Shown here one piece after another: positions 25,201 through 33,616 of a stretch of DNA of 35,344 nt. Under the pieces are notes generated by a model that was not told where the DNA came from, did not search any database, and saw only the letters and a program-made list of their open reading frames with translations. Source of the DNA: DATIXD01 sp035518875 (GTDB lineage Bacteria; Pseudomonadota; Gammaproteobacteria; Methylococcales; Methylococcaceae); the NCBI GenBank assembly GCA_035518875.1, contig DATIXD010000264.1, forward strand, positions 1 to 35,344, written 5' to 3'. The position numbers were made by a program, and so were the translations under genes. How positions within the stretch are numbered: the first letter of the stretch is position 1; each line of letters opens with the position of its first letter.

Positions 25201-26916
25201 GAGGGTGGTCAGTTGCCCGGCCACAAGGTCGACAACGTCATCGCCAAGGTGCGCCATTCGACACCCGGCGTCGGCCTGATTTCGCCGCCACCGCACCATG
25301 ACATCTACTCCATCGAGGATCTGGCGCAGCTGATTCACGATTTGAAGAACGTCAACCCTGGGGCCCGCATCAGCGTCAAGCTGGTCTCGGAAGTGGGGGT
25401 TGGCACGGTCGCGGCGGGTGTAGCCAAGGCGCACGCCGATCATGTGACCATCGCCGGCTATGACGGCGGCACTGGCGCCAGTCCCATCACCTCGATCAAG
25501 CATGCGGGACTGCCGTGGGAGATCGGACTGGCTGAAACCCACCAGACTCTGGTACTGAACAAGCTGCGCGGTCGCATCAGCGTCCAGGCCGATGGTGGCA
25601 TGCGGACGGGCCGGGATGTCGCCATCGCCTTCCTGCTGGGCGCGGACGAGGTGGGATTCGCCACCGCGCCGCTGATCGTCTCGGGCTGCATCATGATGCG
25701 CAAGTGCCATCTGAACACCTGCCCCGTAGGCGTGGCCACCCAGGACCCCGAACTGCGCAAGCGTTTCACCGGCCAGCCCGAGCATGTGGTCAATTATTTC
25801 TTTTTCGTGGCCGAAGAGCTGCGTCAGATCATGGCCAAATTGGGCTTCCGCACCGTTAACGAAATGATCGGACGTTCCGAGAAGCTGGACATGCGCCGAG
25901 CCATCTCACACTGGAAGGCTTCGAAGATCGATTTCACCAAGATCCTATACAAGCCCGAGGCCGGCCCGAATGTGGCGACCTGCAATACCGAGCGACAGGA
26001 TCACGGCCTGGACAAGGCGCTCGATCTGAAACTGATCGAACTGGCCAAGCCGGCTCTGGAAGATCGCAAACCCGTTCGGATCGAAACGACGATCCGTAAC
26101 TACAACCGCACTTTCGGGGCGATGCTCTCCGGCGAAGTGGCAAAACGCTATGGCCACTCGGGCTTGCCCGAGGACACCATCTCGATCCTCGCCGAAGGCA
26201 CTGCCGGGCAAAGTTTCGGCGCGTTTCTGGCCGCCGGCGTCAGCGTCGAACTCCAGGGCGAAGCTAACGACTATGTCGGCAAGGGGCTTTCCGGTGGGCG
26301 CATCGTGATCTATCCGCCCCGCGACTGCCCGATCGTGCCCGAGGACAATATCATCGTCGGCAACACCGTGCTTTACGGCGCGATCAGCGGCGAATGTTAT
26401 TTCCGCGGCGTCGCCGGCGAACGCTTCGCGGTGCGCAATTCCGGTGCCATCGCAGTGGTGGAGGGCTTGGGCGATCACGGCTGCGAATACATGACCGGCG
26501 GGGTCGTCGTCGTGCTCGGCGAGACCGGCCGCAATTTCGCCGCCGGCATGTCGGGGGGCGTTGCCTATGTGCTCAACCACAACGGCGATTTCGAGCGGCG
26601 TTGCAACCTGGCCATGGTGGAACTCGAGCCAATTCCCGCCGAGGACAGCGCGCTCGAAAGCCTGGAGCACCAGGGCGGTGATTTGGAAACGCACGGTTTG
26701 GTCGACATCCTCCGCGACATGAACCGTAACGATGTCCTGCGCCTGCGCAACCTGATCGAGCGCCATCGCCGCTACACCGGCAGCGAACGGGCCCAACATA
26801 TCCTCGACAACTGGGCGAGCTACCTGCCGCGCTTCGTCAAGGTCATGCCGGTCGACTACCGGGAGGCGCTGGAAAAGATGCGGCAAACCCAAGCGCAATC
26901 CGGGATTCATCATTAG
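22288..26916 (+). CDS. gltB: Glutamate synthase, large (alpha) subunit
   Basis: Makes two glutamates from glutamine and 2-oxoglutarate with electrons supplied by GltD; the main ammonium-assimilation route together with glutamine synthetase. In 1542 residues: a short propeptide ending before Cys22 (EHDACGVGF), the nucleophile of the glutaminase domain; the central domain; the FMN-binding synthase domain with the GEGGELAERF and PGEGGQLPGHKV stretches; the 3Fe-4S cluster Cys motif CIMMRKCHLNTCPVGVATQ; and the C-terminal GXGXG beta-helix (GLSGGRIVIYPP, GERFAVRNSGA). Length matches bacterial GltB. The ribosome binding site GAGG lies 9 bases upstream. gltD follows after 162 bp that include a repeat element. 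Confidence 0.98.
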   Translation: MSYSTLPAKQGLYDPRNEHDACGVGFIAHIKGQQSHSIVQQGLELLKNLTHRGAVGADPLAGDGAGILIQIPDAFLREECGKQGLTLPALGRYGVGMVFLPRKPEHRATCEKIVEDFVKAEGQALLGWRDVPVDNTGLGESVKVVEPVIRQVFVGCMGSCEDQTAFERKLFVIRKQIDNKIRELNLDEGKMFYIPSFSSRTLVYKGMLLADQVGVFYSDLRDEKLVSALALVHQRFSTNTFPTWDLAHPFRMIAHNGEINTLRGNINWMAARRHSMSSELLGEDLNKIWPLIAEGKSDSACFDNALELLVMGGYSLVHAMMLLIPEAWAGNPLMDEKRRGFYEYHSALMEPWDGPAAVAFTDGRQIGATLDRNGLRPARYLITDDDYVVMASEMGVLDIPQHKIVKKWRLQPGKMFLIDLEQGRIIDDAEIKAALAERAPYRQWLDATQILLDNLPPEVAAMAPDSQTLLDCQQAFGYTQEDIRFLLQPMALTGQEPVGSMGSDAALAVLSNRPRLLYDYFKQGFAQVTNPAIDPIREELVMSLVSHIGPRPNLLGLKDGGIHKRLEVHQPILSNKDLEKIRRIEARTAGAFRTKTLTICYPADTGASGMEPALKTLCSHAEQAVHDGNNILVLSDRKVDADHVAIPALLAISAVHYHLIRAGLRTKVGLVIETGEAREVHHFALLAGYGAEAINPYLAFHTISELCEKLPEKLSQDEAHKRYIKAIGKALLKVMSKMGISTYQSYCGAQIFNAIGLSEALLDEYFTGTSSTTGGAGLKEIAEETVRRHRLAFGDAPIYRNALDVGGEYAYRVRGEDHIWTPETITKLQHATRAKDAKTYAEYARLINEQNENLLTLRGLMDFNFDAEPVPLEEVEPAKAIVKRFATGAMSFGSISYEAHTTLAIAMNRIGGKSNTGEGGELAERFKPLPNGDSLRSAIKQVASGRFGVTTEYLVNADDIQIKIAQGAKPGEGGQLPGHKVDNVIAKVRHSTPGVGLISPPPHHDIYSIEDLAQLIHDLKNVNPGARISVKLVSEVGVGTVAAGVAKAHADHVTIAGYDGGTGASPITSIKHAGLPWEIGLAETHQTLVLNKLRGRISVQADGGMRTGRDVAIAFLLGADEVGFATAPLIVSGCIMMRKCHLNTCPVGVATQDPELRKRFTGQPEHVVNYFFFVAEELRQIMAKLGFRTVNEMIGRSEKLDMRRAISHWKASKIDFTKILYKPEAGPNVATCNTERQDHGLDKALDLKLIELAKPALEDRKPVRIETTIRNYNRTFGAMLSGEVAKRYGHSGLPEDTISILAEGTAGQSFGAFLAAGVSVELQGEANDYVGKGLSGGRIVIYPPRDCPIVPEDNIIVGNTVLYGAISGECYFRGVAGERFAVRNSGAIAVVEGLGDHGCEYMTGGVVVVLGETGRNFAAGMSGGVAYVLNHNGDFERRCNLAMVELEPIPAEDSALESLEHQGGDLETHGLVDILRDMNRNDVLRLRNLIERHRRYTGSERAQHILDNWASYLPRFVKVMPVDYREALEKMRQTQAQSGIHH

Positions 26917-26928
26917 CCGTATTAACTG

Positions 26929-27045
26929 TGTTGGGTTAGTCCTGAGCGTAGCATCAGCGAAGTCGAAGGGCGTAACCCAACGGGCTGCCGCACCAATGTT
27001 GGGTTGCGCGATGAAGCCGCTACCCCGACCTACGGCCTACGGGCT
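26929..27045. repeat. Intergenic inverted-repeat element(s) between gltB and gltD
   Basis: Perfect 9-bp arms GTTGGGTTA (26930-26938) and TAACCCAAC (26973-26981) enclose a spacer with AGCGTAGC and AGCGAAGTCGAAGG. A second, decayed unit begins with GTTGGGTT at 26998-27005 and ends near CCCCGACCTACG (27023-27034). This has the look of a dispersed REP-like or MITE-like intergenic repeat; copy number cannot be judged from one window. Confidence 0.6.
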
Positions 27046-27078
27046 CGTCCGCGGAATTAAGACAGAGGTAAGTACAGA

Positions 27079-28518
27079 ATGGGCAAACCTACGGGGTTCA
27101 TGGAAATCTCGCGCCAGGATCGGCGATATACACTGGTCGCCGACCGCATCCAGCATTACCACGAGTTCGTTATCCCGCTGACCGACGAAGAGATGAGCAA
27201 GCAGGGTGCGCGCTGCATGGACTGCGGCATCCCTTACTGCCATCAGGGTTGCCCGATCAACAACATCATCCCCGACTGGAACGATCTGGTTTATCAGGGC
27301 AACTGGCGCGAGGCCCTGGAAGTGCTGCACAGCACAAACAATTTCCCTGAGTTCACCGGCCGCATTTGTCCTGCTCCCTGCGAAGCCGCCTGCACGCTGA
27401 ACCTGACCGACGAACCCGTCACCATCAAGAGCATCGAATGTTCCATCGTCGATAGGGCCTGGGAAAACGGCTGGGTCAAACCGCAGATTCCTCCGCACCG
27501 CACCGGCAAGCGCGTCGCCATCGTCGGTTCCGGTCCCGCGGGACTCGCCTGCGCCCAGCAACTGGCGCGCGTCGGCCATACCGTAGTGGTTTACGAGAAG
27601 GCTGACCGCATCGGCGGCCTGATGCGTTACGGCATTCCCGACTTCAAGATGGCGAAGCACCTCATCGACCGCCGTATCGCCCAGATGCAGGCCGAAGGTG
27701 TGGTATTCCGCCCCAACAGCCACATCGGCCGTACCATCCCGATCCAATCCCTGGTCGACGACTTCGATGCGGTCGTGCTTGCCGGCGGCGCCGAGAAGCC
27801 GCGCGACTTGCCGGTTCCGGGACGCGAACTCCAGGGCGTGCATTACGCGATGGAGTTCCTACCGCAGCAGAACAAGCGGGTCGCCGGGGATCTCATTCCG
27901 GAAGAGGTCGGTATCTGCGCCGAAGGCAACCATGTCATCGTGATCGGCGGCGGCGATACCGGCTCCGACTGCATCGGCACATCGATCCGGCACGGTGCGG
28001 CTTCGGTCACCCAACTGGAGATCCTGCCTAAACCTCCCGAAAAAGAAAACAAGGCACTGACCTGGCCGGAATGGCCAAACAAACTGCGGATATCTTCCTC
28101 CCAGGAAGAAGGCTGCCAACGCGACTGGTCTGTCGCCACCAAGGCGTTTGCGGGAGAGAACGGCCGCGTGACGCAAATCCACTGCGTCCGGCTCGAGTGG
28201 AAACAGGAGGGAGGCCGTTGGGTGATGAGCGAAATCCCCGGCAGCGAATTCACCTTGAAGGCCGATCTGGTTCTATTGGCCATGGGGTTCCTCCATCCCG
28301 TACATGAAGGCATGCTGAAGGAACTGGGCGTGGAGATCGACGAGCGCGGCAACGTTCGGGCCAACACGGTCGATTACAAGACCTCTTTGGATAAAGTCTT
28401 CACCGCCGGCGACATGCGCCGTGGTCAGTCCCTGGTGGTCTGGGCCATTCGCGAAGGCCGCCAGGCCGCGCGTTCAGTGGATGAATATTTGATGGGGTGC
28501 TCGGAACTACCCCGTTAA
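27079..28518 (+). CDS. gltD: Glutamate synthase, small (beta) subunit
   Basis: NADPH-oxidising partner of GltB that feeds electrons through two 4Fe-4S clusters to the large subunit. The 479-residue protein has the N-terminal Cys clusters CMDCGIPYCHQGCP (about 46-59) and CPAPCEAAC (about 97-105), the FAD motif VAIVGSGPAGLACAQQ (144-159), the NADPH motif VIVIGGGDTGSDC, and a C-terminal FAD-binding FTAGDMRRGQSLVVWAI. Length is normal. A GAGG ribosome binding site lies about 10 bases upstream of the ATG. It is probably expressed from the gltB promoter, unless the repeat between the genes ends or starts transcription. trkH follows after 48 bp. Confidence 0.97.
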   Translation: MGKPTGFMEISRQDRRYTLVADRIQHYHEFVIPLTDEEMSKQGARCMDCGIPYCHQGCPINNIIPDWNDLVYQGNWREALEVLHSTNNFPEFTGRICPAPCEAACTLNLTDEPVTIKSIECSIVDRAWENGWVKPQIPPHRTGKRVAIVGSGPAGLACAQQLARVGHTVVVYEKADRIGGLMRYGIPDFKMAKHLIDRRIAQMQAEGVVFRPNSHIGRTIPIQSLVDDFDAVVLAGGAEKPRDLPVPGRELQGVHYAMEFLPQQNKRVAGDLIPEEVGICAEGNHVIVIGGGDTGSDCIGTSIRHGAASVTQLEILPKPPEKENKALTWPEWPNKLRISSSQEEGCQRDWSVATKAFAGENGRVTQIHCVRLEWKQEGGRWVMSEIPGSEFTLKADLVLLAMGFLHPVHEGMLKELGVEIDERGNVRANTVDYKTSLDKVFTAGDMRRGQSLVVWAIREGRQAARSVDEYLMGCSELPR

Positions 28519-28566
28519 TCGAGGGAAGGAGCGAGTTGAACCGCGCCTGCCTAAAAAAACGATCTC

Positions 28567-30024
28567 ATGAACAGATTCCTTTCCCTCGCCCGGGTGTTCG
28601 GCCTGATGCTGATGGTCTACAGTGTAACCTACACGCTGCCGATCCTGACCGCGCTGCTGTACCGAGACGGCACGGCCCTGTTGTTTGTCGAGGACATGTT
28701 CCTAACCTTCGGGGCGGGCGGCTTGCTCTGGCTCCTCGCCAGGGATTTCCAGCGCGAACTGAAGTCGACGGACGGTTTCCTTCTGGTGGTGGTGACCTGG
28801 ACCGGAATGGCGGCGTTCTCGACGTTTCCGCTGATGTCCTATATCCAAGGGCTTTCTTTCACCGACGCCTATTTCGAAACCATGTCGGGGCTTTCCACCA
28901 CCGGCGCGACGGTGCTGTCCGGTTTGGATAATCTGCCCCCGGCCATCAATCTCTGGCGTCACGAACTGAACTGGCTGGGCGGAATGGGGATCATCGTACT
29001 CGCCGTGGCGATTCTGCCCGTGCTTGGGGTCGGAGGCCGCCAGATGTTCATGGCGGAGACGCCCGGGCCGATGAAGGACAGCAAACTCACGCCACGCATC
29101 ACCGAGACGGCGAAAAATCTTTGGATCGTTTATGCCGGCATCACCTTTGCCTGCATTCTCTCCCTGAAACTGGCCGGCATGGGCTGGCTGGACGCCGTCT
29201 GTCACGCTTTCGCGACGATGGGATTGGGTGGCTTTTCCACCCACGATGCCAGCGTGGGGTATTTCAATTCTCCGGCCATCGAGGCGGTGCTGATCGTTTT
29301 CATGCTGCTGGCGGGGATGAATTTCGCCACCCACTTCCTGGCGCTGCGCACCAAGAACATCGAACCTTACAAGCACGACATCGAGGCTATGCCTTTCCTC
29401 GTATTGATGATCGGTAGCTGTTTGGGGATAGCCCTATACTTGCTCCTGCAAGGCGTCTACGACAACTATTGGACCGCCCTGCGCCACGCCAGCTTCAACC
29501 TCGTGTCCATCGGCACCGACTGTGGCTTCGCCAGCGTCGATTTCAATCGATGGCCGATCTTCGCCCCCCTGTGGATGCTGTTCCTCAGCTGCGTCGCGGT
29601 CTGTACGGGTTCAACAGGCGGGGGCATCAAGATGATGCGCACCCTCATCCTAGTCAAACAAAGCCAGATGCAGATGTTCCTGCTCGCCCATCCGACGGCG
29701 GTCAATCCGCTCAAAGTCGGGAAGATGGTGATTCCCTCCCCCATCCTGCTTTCGGTGCTGGGCTTCATCTTCGTCTACTTCATGAGCATCGTATTCCTGA
29801 CCCTAGCCCTGGTCATCAGCGGCCTGGATTTCGTTTCATCCTTCTCCGCAATCATCGCCTGCATCAACAACGCCGGCCCCGGACTGGACAGGGTGGGTCC
29901 CGCGACCAACTACTCCGCACTCAGCGATTTTCAGACCTGGGTCTGCTCGCTGGCCATGTTCCTGGGCCGCATCGAAGTGTTCACCGCTCTCATCATTCTG
30001 ACCCCGGCGTTTTGGCGCAAATGA
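28567..30024 (+). CDS. trkH: TrkH-family potassium uptake channel subunit
   Basis: Inner-membrane K+ translocating subunit that normally works with the NAD(P)-binding regulator TrkA, which is not in the window. The 485-residue protein has four pseudo-repeats of membrane-pore-membrane, with selectivity-filter-like segments LSTTGATVL, ATMGLGGFS, VSIGTDCGF and INNAGPGL. The third-repeat CTGSTGGGIKMMR region, typical of the TrkH intramembrane loop, is present. Length and hydrophobic profile fit. It starts 48 bp after gltD on the same strand without a clear ribosome binding site, and ends 6 bp from a convergent gene. Confidence 0.94.
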   Translation: MNRFLSLARVFGLMLMVYSVTYTLPILTALLYRDGTALLFVEDMFLTFGAGGLLWLLARDFQRELKSTDGFLLVVVTWTGMAAFSTFPLMSYIQGLSFTDAYFETMSGLSTTGATVLSGLDNLPPAINLWRHELNWLGGMGIIVLAVAILPVLGVGGRQMFMAETPGPMKDSKLTPRITETAKNLWIVYAGITFACILSLKLAGMGWLDAVCHAFATMGLGGFSTHDASVGYFNSPAIEAVLIVFMLLAGMNFATHFLALRTKNIEPYKHDIEAMPFLVLMIGSCLGIALYLLLQGVYDNYWTALRHASFNLVSIGTDCGFASVDFNRWPIFAPLWMLFLSCVAVCTGSTGGGIKMMRTLILVKQSQMQMFLLAHPTAVNPLKVGKMVIPSPILLSVLGFIFVYFMSIVFLTLALVISGLDFVSSFSAIIACINNAGPGLDRVGPATNYSALSDFQTWVCSLAMFLGRIEVFTALIILTPAFWRK

Positions 30025-30030
30025 GCCGGT

Positions 30031-30600
30031 TCAGCGGCCGCGGCTATAGAGTCCAATCAACTCGGCTCGGCCCAGGATATGACCTTGCATCGCCTGCTCC
30101 AACCTGGCCTTGGTCGGCTGCTTGAGGTCCGGCAGCTCGGTATCGAGCGCATAAAGCTTGTGAAAATAGCGGTGCTGGCCTATCGGCGGACAAGGCCCGC
30201 CATAGCCGACGCGCTTCCAGTCGTTAACTCCCTGTTTCGTCCCGGCCGGTAGCCGGTCGGCCATCACGCCTTCAGACAATCCGCCCTCAACGGCGGGCAA
30301 ATTGTACAGAACCCAGTGCACCCAGGTCATTTTGGGCGCCTTGGGGTCGGGCGCATCGGGATCGTCCACGATCAACACGAGGGTTTTCGTCCCTGAGGGA
30401 AGACCCGACCAGACCAGCGGGGGCGAAACATCGTCGCCGTCGCAGCTGAAACGCCGGGGCATCACGCCCTGATGAGAAAACGCAGGGGATTCGAGTTTCA
30501 TGGGGATGGACTCCACTCCGGTTGTACCGACAGGAAACGCCTTCGGAATCGAAAACAACAAGGCAGCGGAAAAAACCGCCCAGAACATTCGCTTCATCAT
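30031..30600 (-). CDS. YbhB/YbcL-family (PEBP, Raf kinase inhibitor-like) protein, exported
   Basis: Member of the phosphatidylethanolamine-binding-protein fold, whose bacterial function is not settled. The 189-residue precursor has a Sec signal peptide (MFWAVFSAALLFSIPKAFP, cleavage near residue 25). The PEBP motifs follow: PPLVWSGLPSGTKTLVLIVD, DDPDAPDPKAP, WVHWVLYNLP, and the YGGPCPPIGQHRYFHKLYALD block that builds the anion-binding pocket. The signal peptide suggests a periplasmic protein. It is the last gene of a minus-strand run, 23 bp after the universal stress protein gene. Confidence 0.93.
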   Translation of the reverse strand: MMKRMFWAVFSAALLFSIPKAFPVGTTGVESIPMKLESPAFSHQGVMPRRFSCDGDDVSPPLVWSGLPSGTKTLVLIVDDPDAPDPKAPKMTWVHWVLYNLPAVEGGLSEGVMADRLPAGTKQGVNDWKRVGYGGPCPPIGQHRYFHKLYALDTELPDLKQPTKARLEQAMQGHILGRAELIGLYSRGR

Positions 30601-30623
30601 AAAAACCCCATAACGCCGGAAGA

Positions 30624-31067
30624 TCAGGCTTCGCGCAGTCTAACCGCGAGCACGTCGCACTTGGCGTGATGGATCACGCTGGCGGCCGTGGAACCCAGCA
30701 ACAGGGCGATGCCGTGCCGGCCGTGCGATCCGACCACGATCAAATCGACCTCTTGTTGCTCGGCGAGATGAATGATCTCCGCCTTCGGACTGCCGACTTC
30801 GACCCATTGCCGGTGTTCCGGAACAGCCAAGGTTTCCGCCAGCTTGGCCATACGCGTTTTGGCCGATTCCAGCATTTGCTCGGTAAGATCGATATCGAAG
30901 GGAACGATAGGCCCGTAGGCGGAATCTCCGATCGGAAGATTTTCCACCACATGCAGCAGAGTCAAGTCCGCCTGATATTTTTCCGCTAGATCCCTTGCAC
31001 GGTTCGCCACCTGTTCACTGTGTTCGGAAAAATCGGTCGCCAGCAGGATGTGTCGGTAATTTGCCAT
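30624..31067 (-). CDS. Universal stress protein, UspA family
   Basis: Cytosolic nucleotide-binding stress protein. The start at 31067 (MANYRHILLATDFSEHSEQV) is chosen because a perfect AGGAGG ribosome binding site lies 4-9 bases upstream; a longer frame from 31097 would put this site inside the gene. The resulting 147 residues match a single Usp domain. VVGSHGRHGIALLLGSTAAS (about 114-133) is the G-2X-G-9X-G-S ATP-binding motif, so this is an ATP-binding Usp. It lies between a small membrane protein gene (gap 55 bp) and the PEBP gene. Confidence 0.94.
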   Translation of the reverse strand: MANYRHILLATDFSEHSEQVANRARDLAEKYQADLTLLHVVENLPIGDSAYGPIVPFDIDLTEQMLESAKTRMAKLAETLAVPEHRQWVEVGSPKAEIIHLAEQQEVDLIVVGSHGRHGIALLLGSTAASVIHHAKCDVLAVRLREA

Positions 31068-31122
31068 GACTCCTCCTTTGCGGATCTGTGTCAGCATACC
31101 TTACCATGCCGCCCCTCGAACG

Positions 31123-31623
31123 TCATGCCGATGGGGCGAACAACAGCAGCATGACCTGATAGCTGGCGACGACATAGACGATGGCCAGTCCCAATCCGAT
31201 GCCCAGATGACGCGATAAGGCGTGGCGCAGGATATGAGCGACCACCGCCAGATGCCAGAGCATCAGCAGGAGCAGGAACAAATATACGCCTTTGGCTTCG
31301 GGCGAAGTCAACATCCAGGTCAACAATGGCACGGCGAGGCTGCTGATGAGCGCGTCGCAGCCCAGCATGGCGATGGCCGTTTGCAGAAAACGGGACATCA
31401 GCCCCGCCACCTTCAGGGTGATGAAGAGGAAACCCAGCAACATGGCCCCTTCCACCAGGGCCTGAATTGCGGCATCCGCCCAAGTGGCCTCCAAGCCAAG
31501 CAATACTATGCCGACCACCAAATAGGCCAGCGTCGCGAGTCCCAGCAACAAGCCTGAGGCCGGTAAATCCTGCGGGCCTTTCTTGAACAGGCAGATATCG
31601 AAGAACAATTTGATCAATGGCAT
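31123..31623 (-). CDS. Small polytopic membrane protein of unknown function
   Basis: I do not recognise the family. The 166-residue protein begins with a cytoplasmic-looking amphipathic MPLIKLFFDICLFKKGPQDLP and then has about four or five hydrophobic segments (approximate centres 32, 64, 95, 120 and 150). There are few charges between them. The N-terminal KLFFDICLFKKGPQDLP pattern resembles small inner-membrane proteins of the YIP1-like type, but this is only a resemblance. A GAGGA ribosome binding site lies 8 bases before the ATG, and codon use matches the neighbours, so it is a real gene. It sits between the YheS-type ATPase and the universal stress protein gene on the same strand. Confidence 0.8.
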   Translation of the reverse strand: MPLIKLFFDICLFKKGPQDLPASGLLLGLATLAYLVVGIVLLGLEATWADAAIQALVEGAMLLGFLFITLKVAGLMSRFLQTAIAMLGCDALISSLAVPLLTWMLTSPEAKGVYLFLLLLMLWHLAVVAHILRHALSRHLGIGLGLAIVYVVASYQVMLLLFAPSA

Positions 31624-31647
31624 CAGGATTTCCTCAAACGACCGTTA

Positions 31648-33546
31648 TCACGCGGCATTCAGATTCTGGGCGGCATCCAGCGCTTCGCTGGCCTCCAGCC
31701 ACGCGTTTTCCGCAGCAGCCGCCTCGCGCTCCAGCCCCGCCTTTTCCACTAACAGGCATCGCAGGCGTTCCTTGCCTGCCGGCTCATATACCGTCGGATC
31801 GGCCAGTTGCGCCTCGATGCGCTGGCGGGCGTGGGTCAATCGGTCGAGAGCGGCTTCTGCCTGGATTACCCGCTGCCGCAAAGGTTGGAGTTGCCGTCTT
31901 TTGTCGGCCTCCTGACGACGCTGATCCTTGCGCGATCCGGCCACTGAGGTTTCTCTTTCGGTCGCTGCATCTGCACCGCGGCGCGTTCCCAGGATGCTGC
32001 GGTAATCATCCAGATCGCCGTCAAACCGGGTCACGGCCCGATCGGCCACCAGCCAGAAATCGTCCGCCACGATACGCAACAAAAAGCGATCATGGGACAC
32101 GAGCACCAGCGCCCCCTCGAAATCCTGCAAGGCGCGGCTGAGCGCATAGCGCATCTCCAGATCGAGATGGTTGGTCGGCTCATCCAACAACAGTAAGTTG
32201 GGTCTTTGATAGATCAACAGGGCCAGCGCCAGCCGCGCCTTCTCCCCGCCCGAAAAGGGCTCCACCGCAGATAATGCCGTCTCGCCCTGGAAACCGAAGC
32301 CGCCCAGAAAGCTGCGCAAGTCTTTTTCGGCGGCTTTTCGGTCCAGACGCTGCAAATGCCACAGCGGGCTCTCGTCCATGCGGAGCTGTTCGATCTGATG
32401 CTGGGCGAAATAACCCAGGCGCAAGTCCTGGGCGCCGATTCGCCGCCCCGCCCGCAAGGGGAGAACGCCGGCCATGGCCTTGATCAGGGTGGATTTGCCC
32501 GCGCCATTGGCGCCCAACAGGCCGATGCGGTCGCCGGGTGAGAGCGTCAGCGCGACGCCTTCCAGAATAGGCTGCTCAGCGTAACCCACTGCAGCCTCAT
32601 CGAAACACAGCAGCGGCCTCGGCAGCTTGCTCGGAGGCAAGAACTCGAAGCCGAACGGCGAGTCCACATGCGCCTGGGCGATCAACTCCATGCGCGCCAG
32701 CGCCTTTAGACGGCTCTGAGCCTGTCGCGCCTTGGTGGCCTTGGCGCGGAAGCGGTCGACGTACGAGCGGATATGCTCGATCTCACGCTGCTGCCTTTGG
32801 TAAGCGGCCTGACGCTGGGCCAGAAGTTCGGCGCGACGGACCTCGAACGCGGAATAGTTGCCGGTGTAAAGCGTCAGAGACTGATTTTCGATGTGGATGA
32901 TGTGATCCGTGATTTCGTCCAGAAAATCCCGATCATGTGAAATCAGCAGCAGGGTGCCGGAATAATTCGAGAGCCACTCCTGCAGCCAGATGACGGCGTC
33001 CAGATCCAGATGGTTGGTCGGCTCATCCAACAGCAGGATATCCGAGCGGCACATCAGCGCCTGCGCGAGATTGAGCCGCATCCGCCAGCCGCCGGAAAAC
33101 TCGGCTACTGCCCGCTGTTCGTCTTCCAGCTTGAAGCCCAACCCGCTCATCAGCCGCGCCGCCCGCGCCCCGGCCTGGTAACCGCCAACTGCCTCTAAGC
33201 GTGCATGGAGGTGCGCGTAATGGACGCCGTCCTTGTTGGCGTCCGCGCTCTCCAGTTCGGACTGAATCGAACGCAGTTCGCGGTCGCCGTCCAAGACGTA
33301 TTCAATCGCGGGACGCGCATGCGCCACCATTTCCTGGGCGACGTGGGCAATCACGGCGTTGGGCGGCAAGCTCAATTCGCCGGCGTCGGCATGCAGTCCG
33401 CCCAGCAACAGGCTGAACAGACTGGATTTGCCGGCCCCATTCGCTCCGGTGATGCCCACTTTCTGCCCGGCAGGAATGGTCAGGTTGACGCCTTCGAACA
33501 AAAGCCGGCTGCCCCGGCGCAGGGCCAGAGTTCTGAACCTGATCAT
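31648..33546 (-). CDS. yheS: ABC-F ATPase, YheS-like
   Basis: Cytosolic ABC-F protein with two ATPase domains and no membrane domain; family members act on the ribosome. The 632-residue protein closely follows YheS: it starts MIRFRTLALRRGSRLLFEGV and has Walker A GANGAGKSS (about 34-42) and a first signature FSGGWRMRLNLAQ with LLLDEPTNHLD. The interdomain linker (P-site tRNA-interacting) contains YRQ-type charged helices at about 225-300. The second Walker A is GANGAGKSTL and the second signature FSGGEKARLALALL with LLLDEPTNHLD. A charged coiled-coil C-terminal extension spans about 530-625. Length matches E. coli YheS (637). The second gene of a likely minus-strand operon. Confidence 0.9.
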   Translation of the reverse strand: MIRFRTLALRRGSRLLFEGVNLTIPAGQKVGITGANGAGKSSLFSLLLGGLHADAGELSLPPNAVIAHVAQEMVAHARPAIEYVLDGDRELRSIQSELESADANKDGVHYAHLHARLEAVGGYQAGARAARLMSGLGFKLEDEQRAVAEFSGGWRMRLNLAQALMCRSDILLLDEPTNHLDLDAVIWLQEWLSNYSGTLLLISHDRDFLDEITDHIIHIENQSLTLYTGNYSAFEVRRAELLAQRQAAYQRQQREIEHIRSYVDRFRAKATKARQAQSRLKALARMELIAQAHVDSPFGFEFLPPSKLPRPLLCFDEAAVGYAEQPILEGVALTLSPGDRIGLLGANGAGKSTLIKAMAGVLPLRAGRRIGAQDLRLGYFAQHQIEQLRMDESPLWHLQRLDRKAAEKDLRSFLGGFGFQGETALSAVEPFSGGEKARLALALLIYQRPNLLLLDEPTNHLDLEMRYALSRALQDFEGALVLVSHDRFLLRIVADDFWLVADRAVTRFDGDLDDYRSILGTRRGADAATERETSVAGSRKDQRRQEADKRRQLQPLRQRVIQAEAALDRLTHARQRIEAQLADPTVYEPAGKERLRCLLVEKAGLEREAAAAENAWLEASEALDAAQNLNAA

Positions 33547-33616
33547 AAGCCGGGAAGGGTCGCAGCGAACGATGGAGGGTTGGCAGTTATGGGCGCCTCG
33601 CGCATGGTCCGACGAC

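Noticed and set aside
25945..26913. A 322-codon minus-strand frame inside gltB, and similar long antisense frames in smc, dhaK and gltB.
   Set aside because: They lie fully within confirmed genes, have no family features or ribosome binding sites, and are explained by the coding bias of the real genes.
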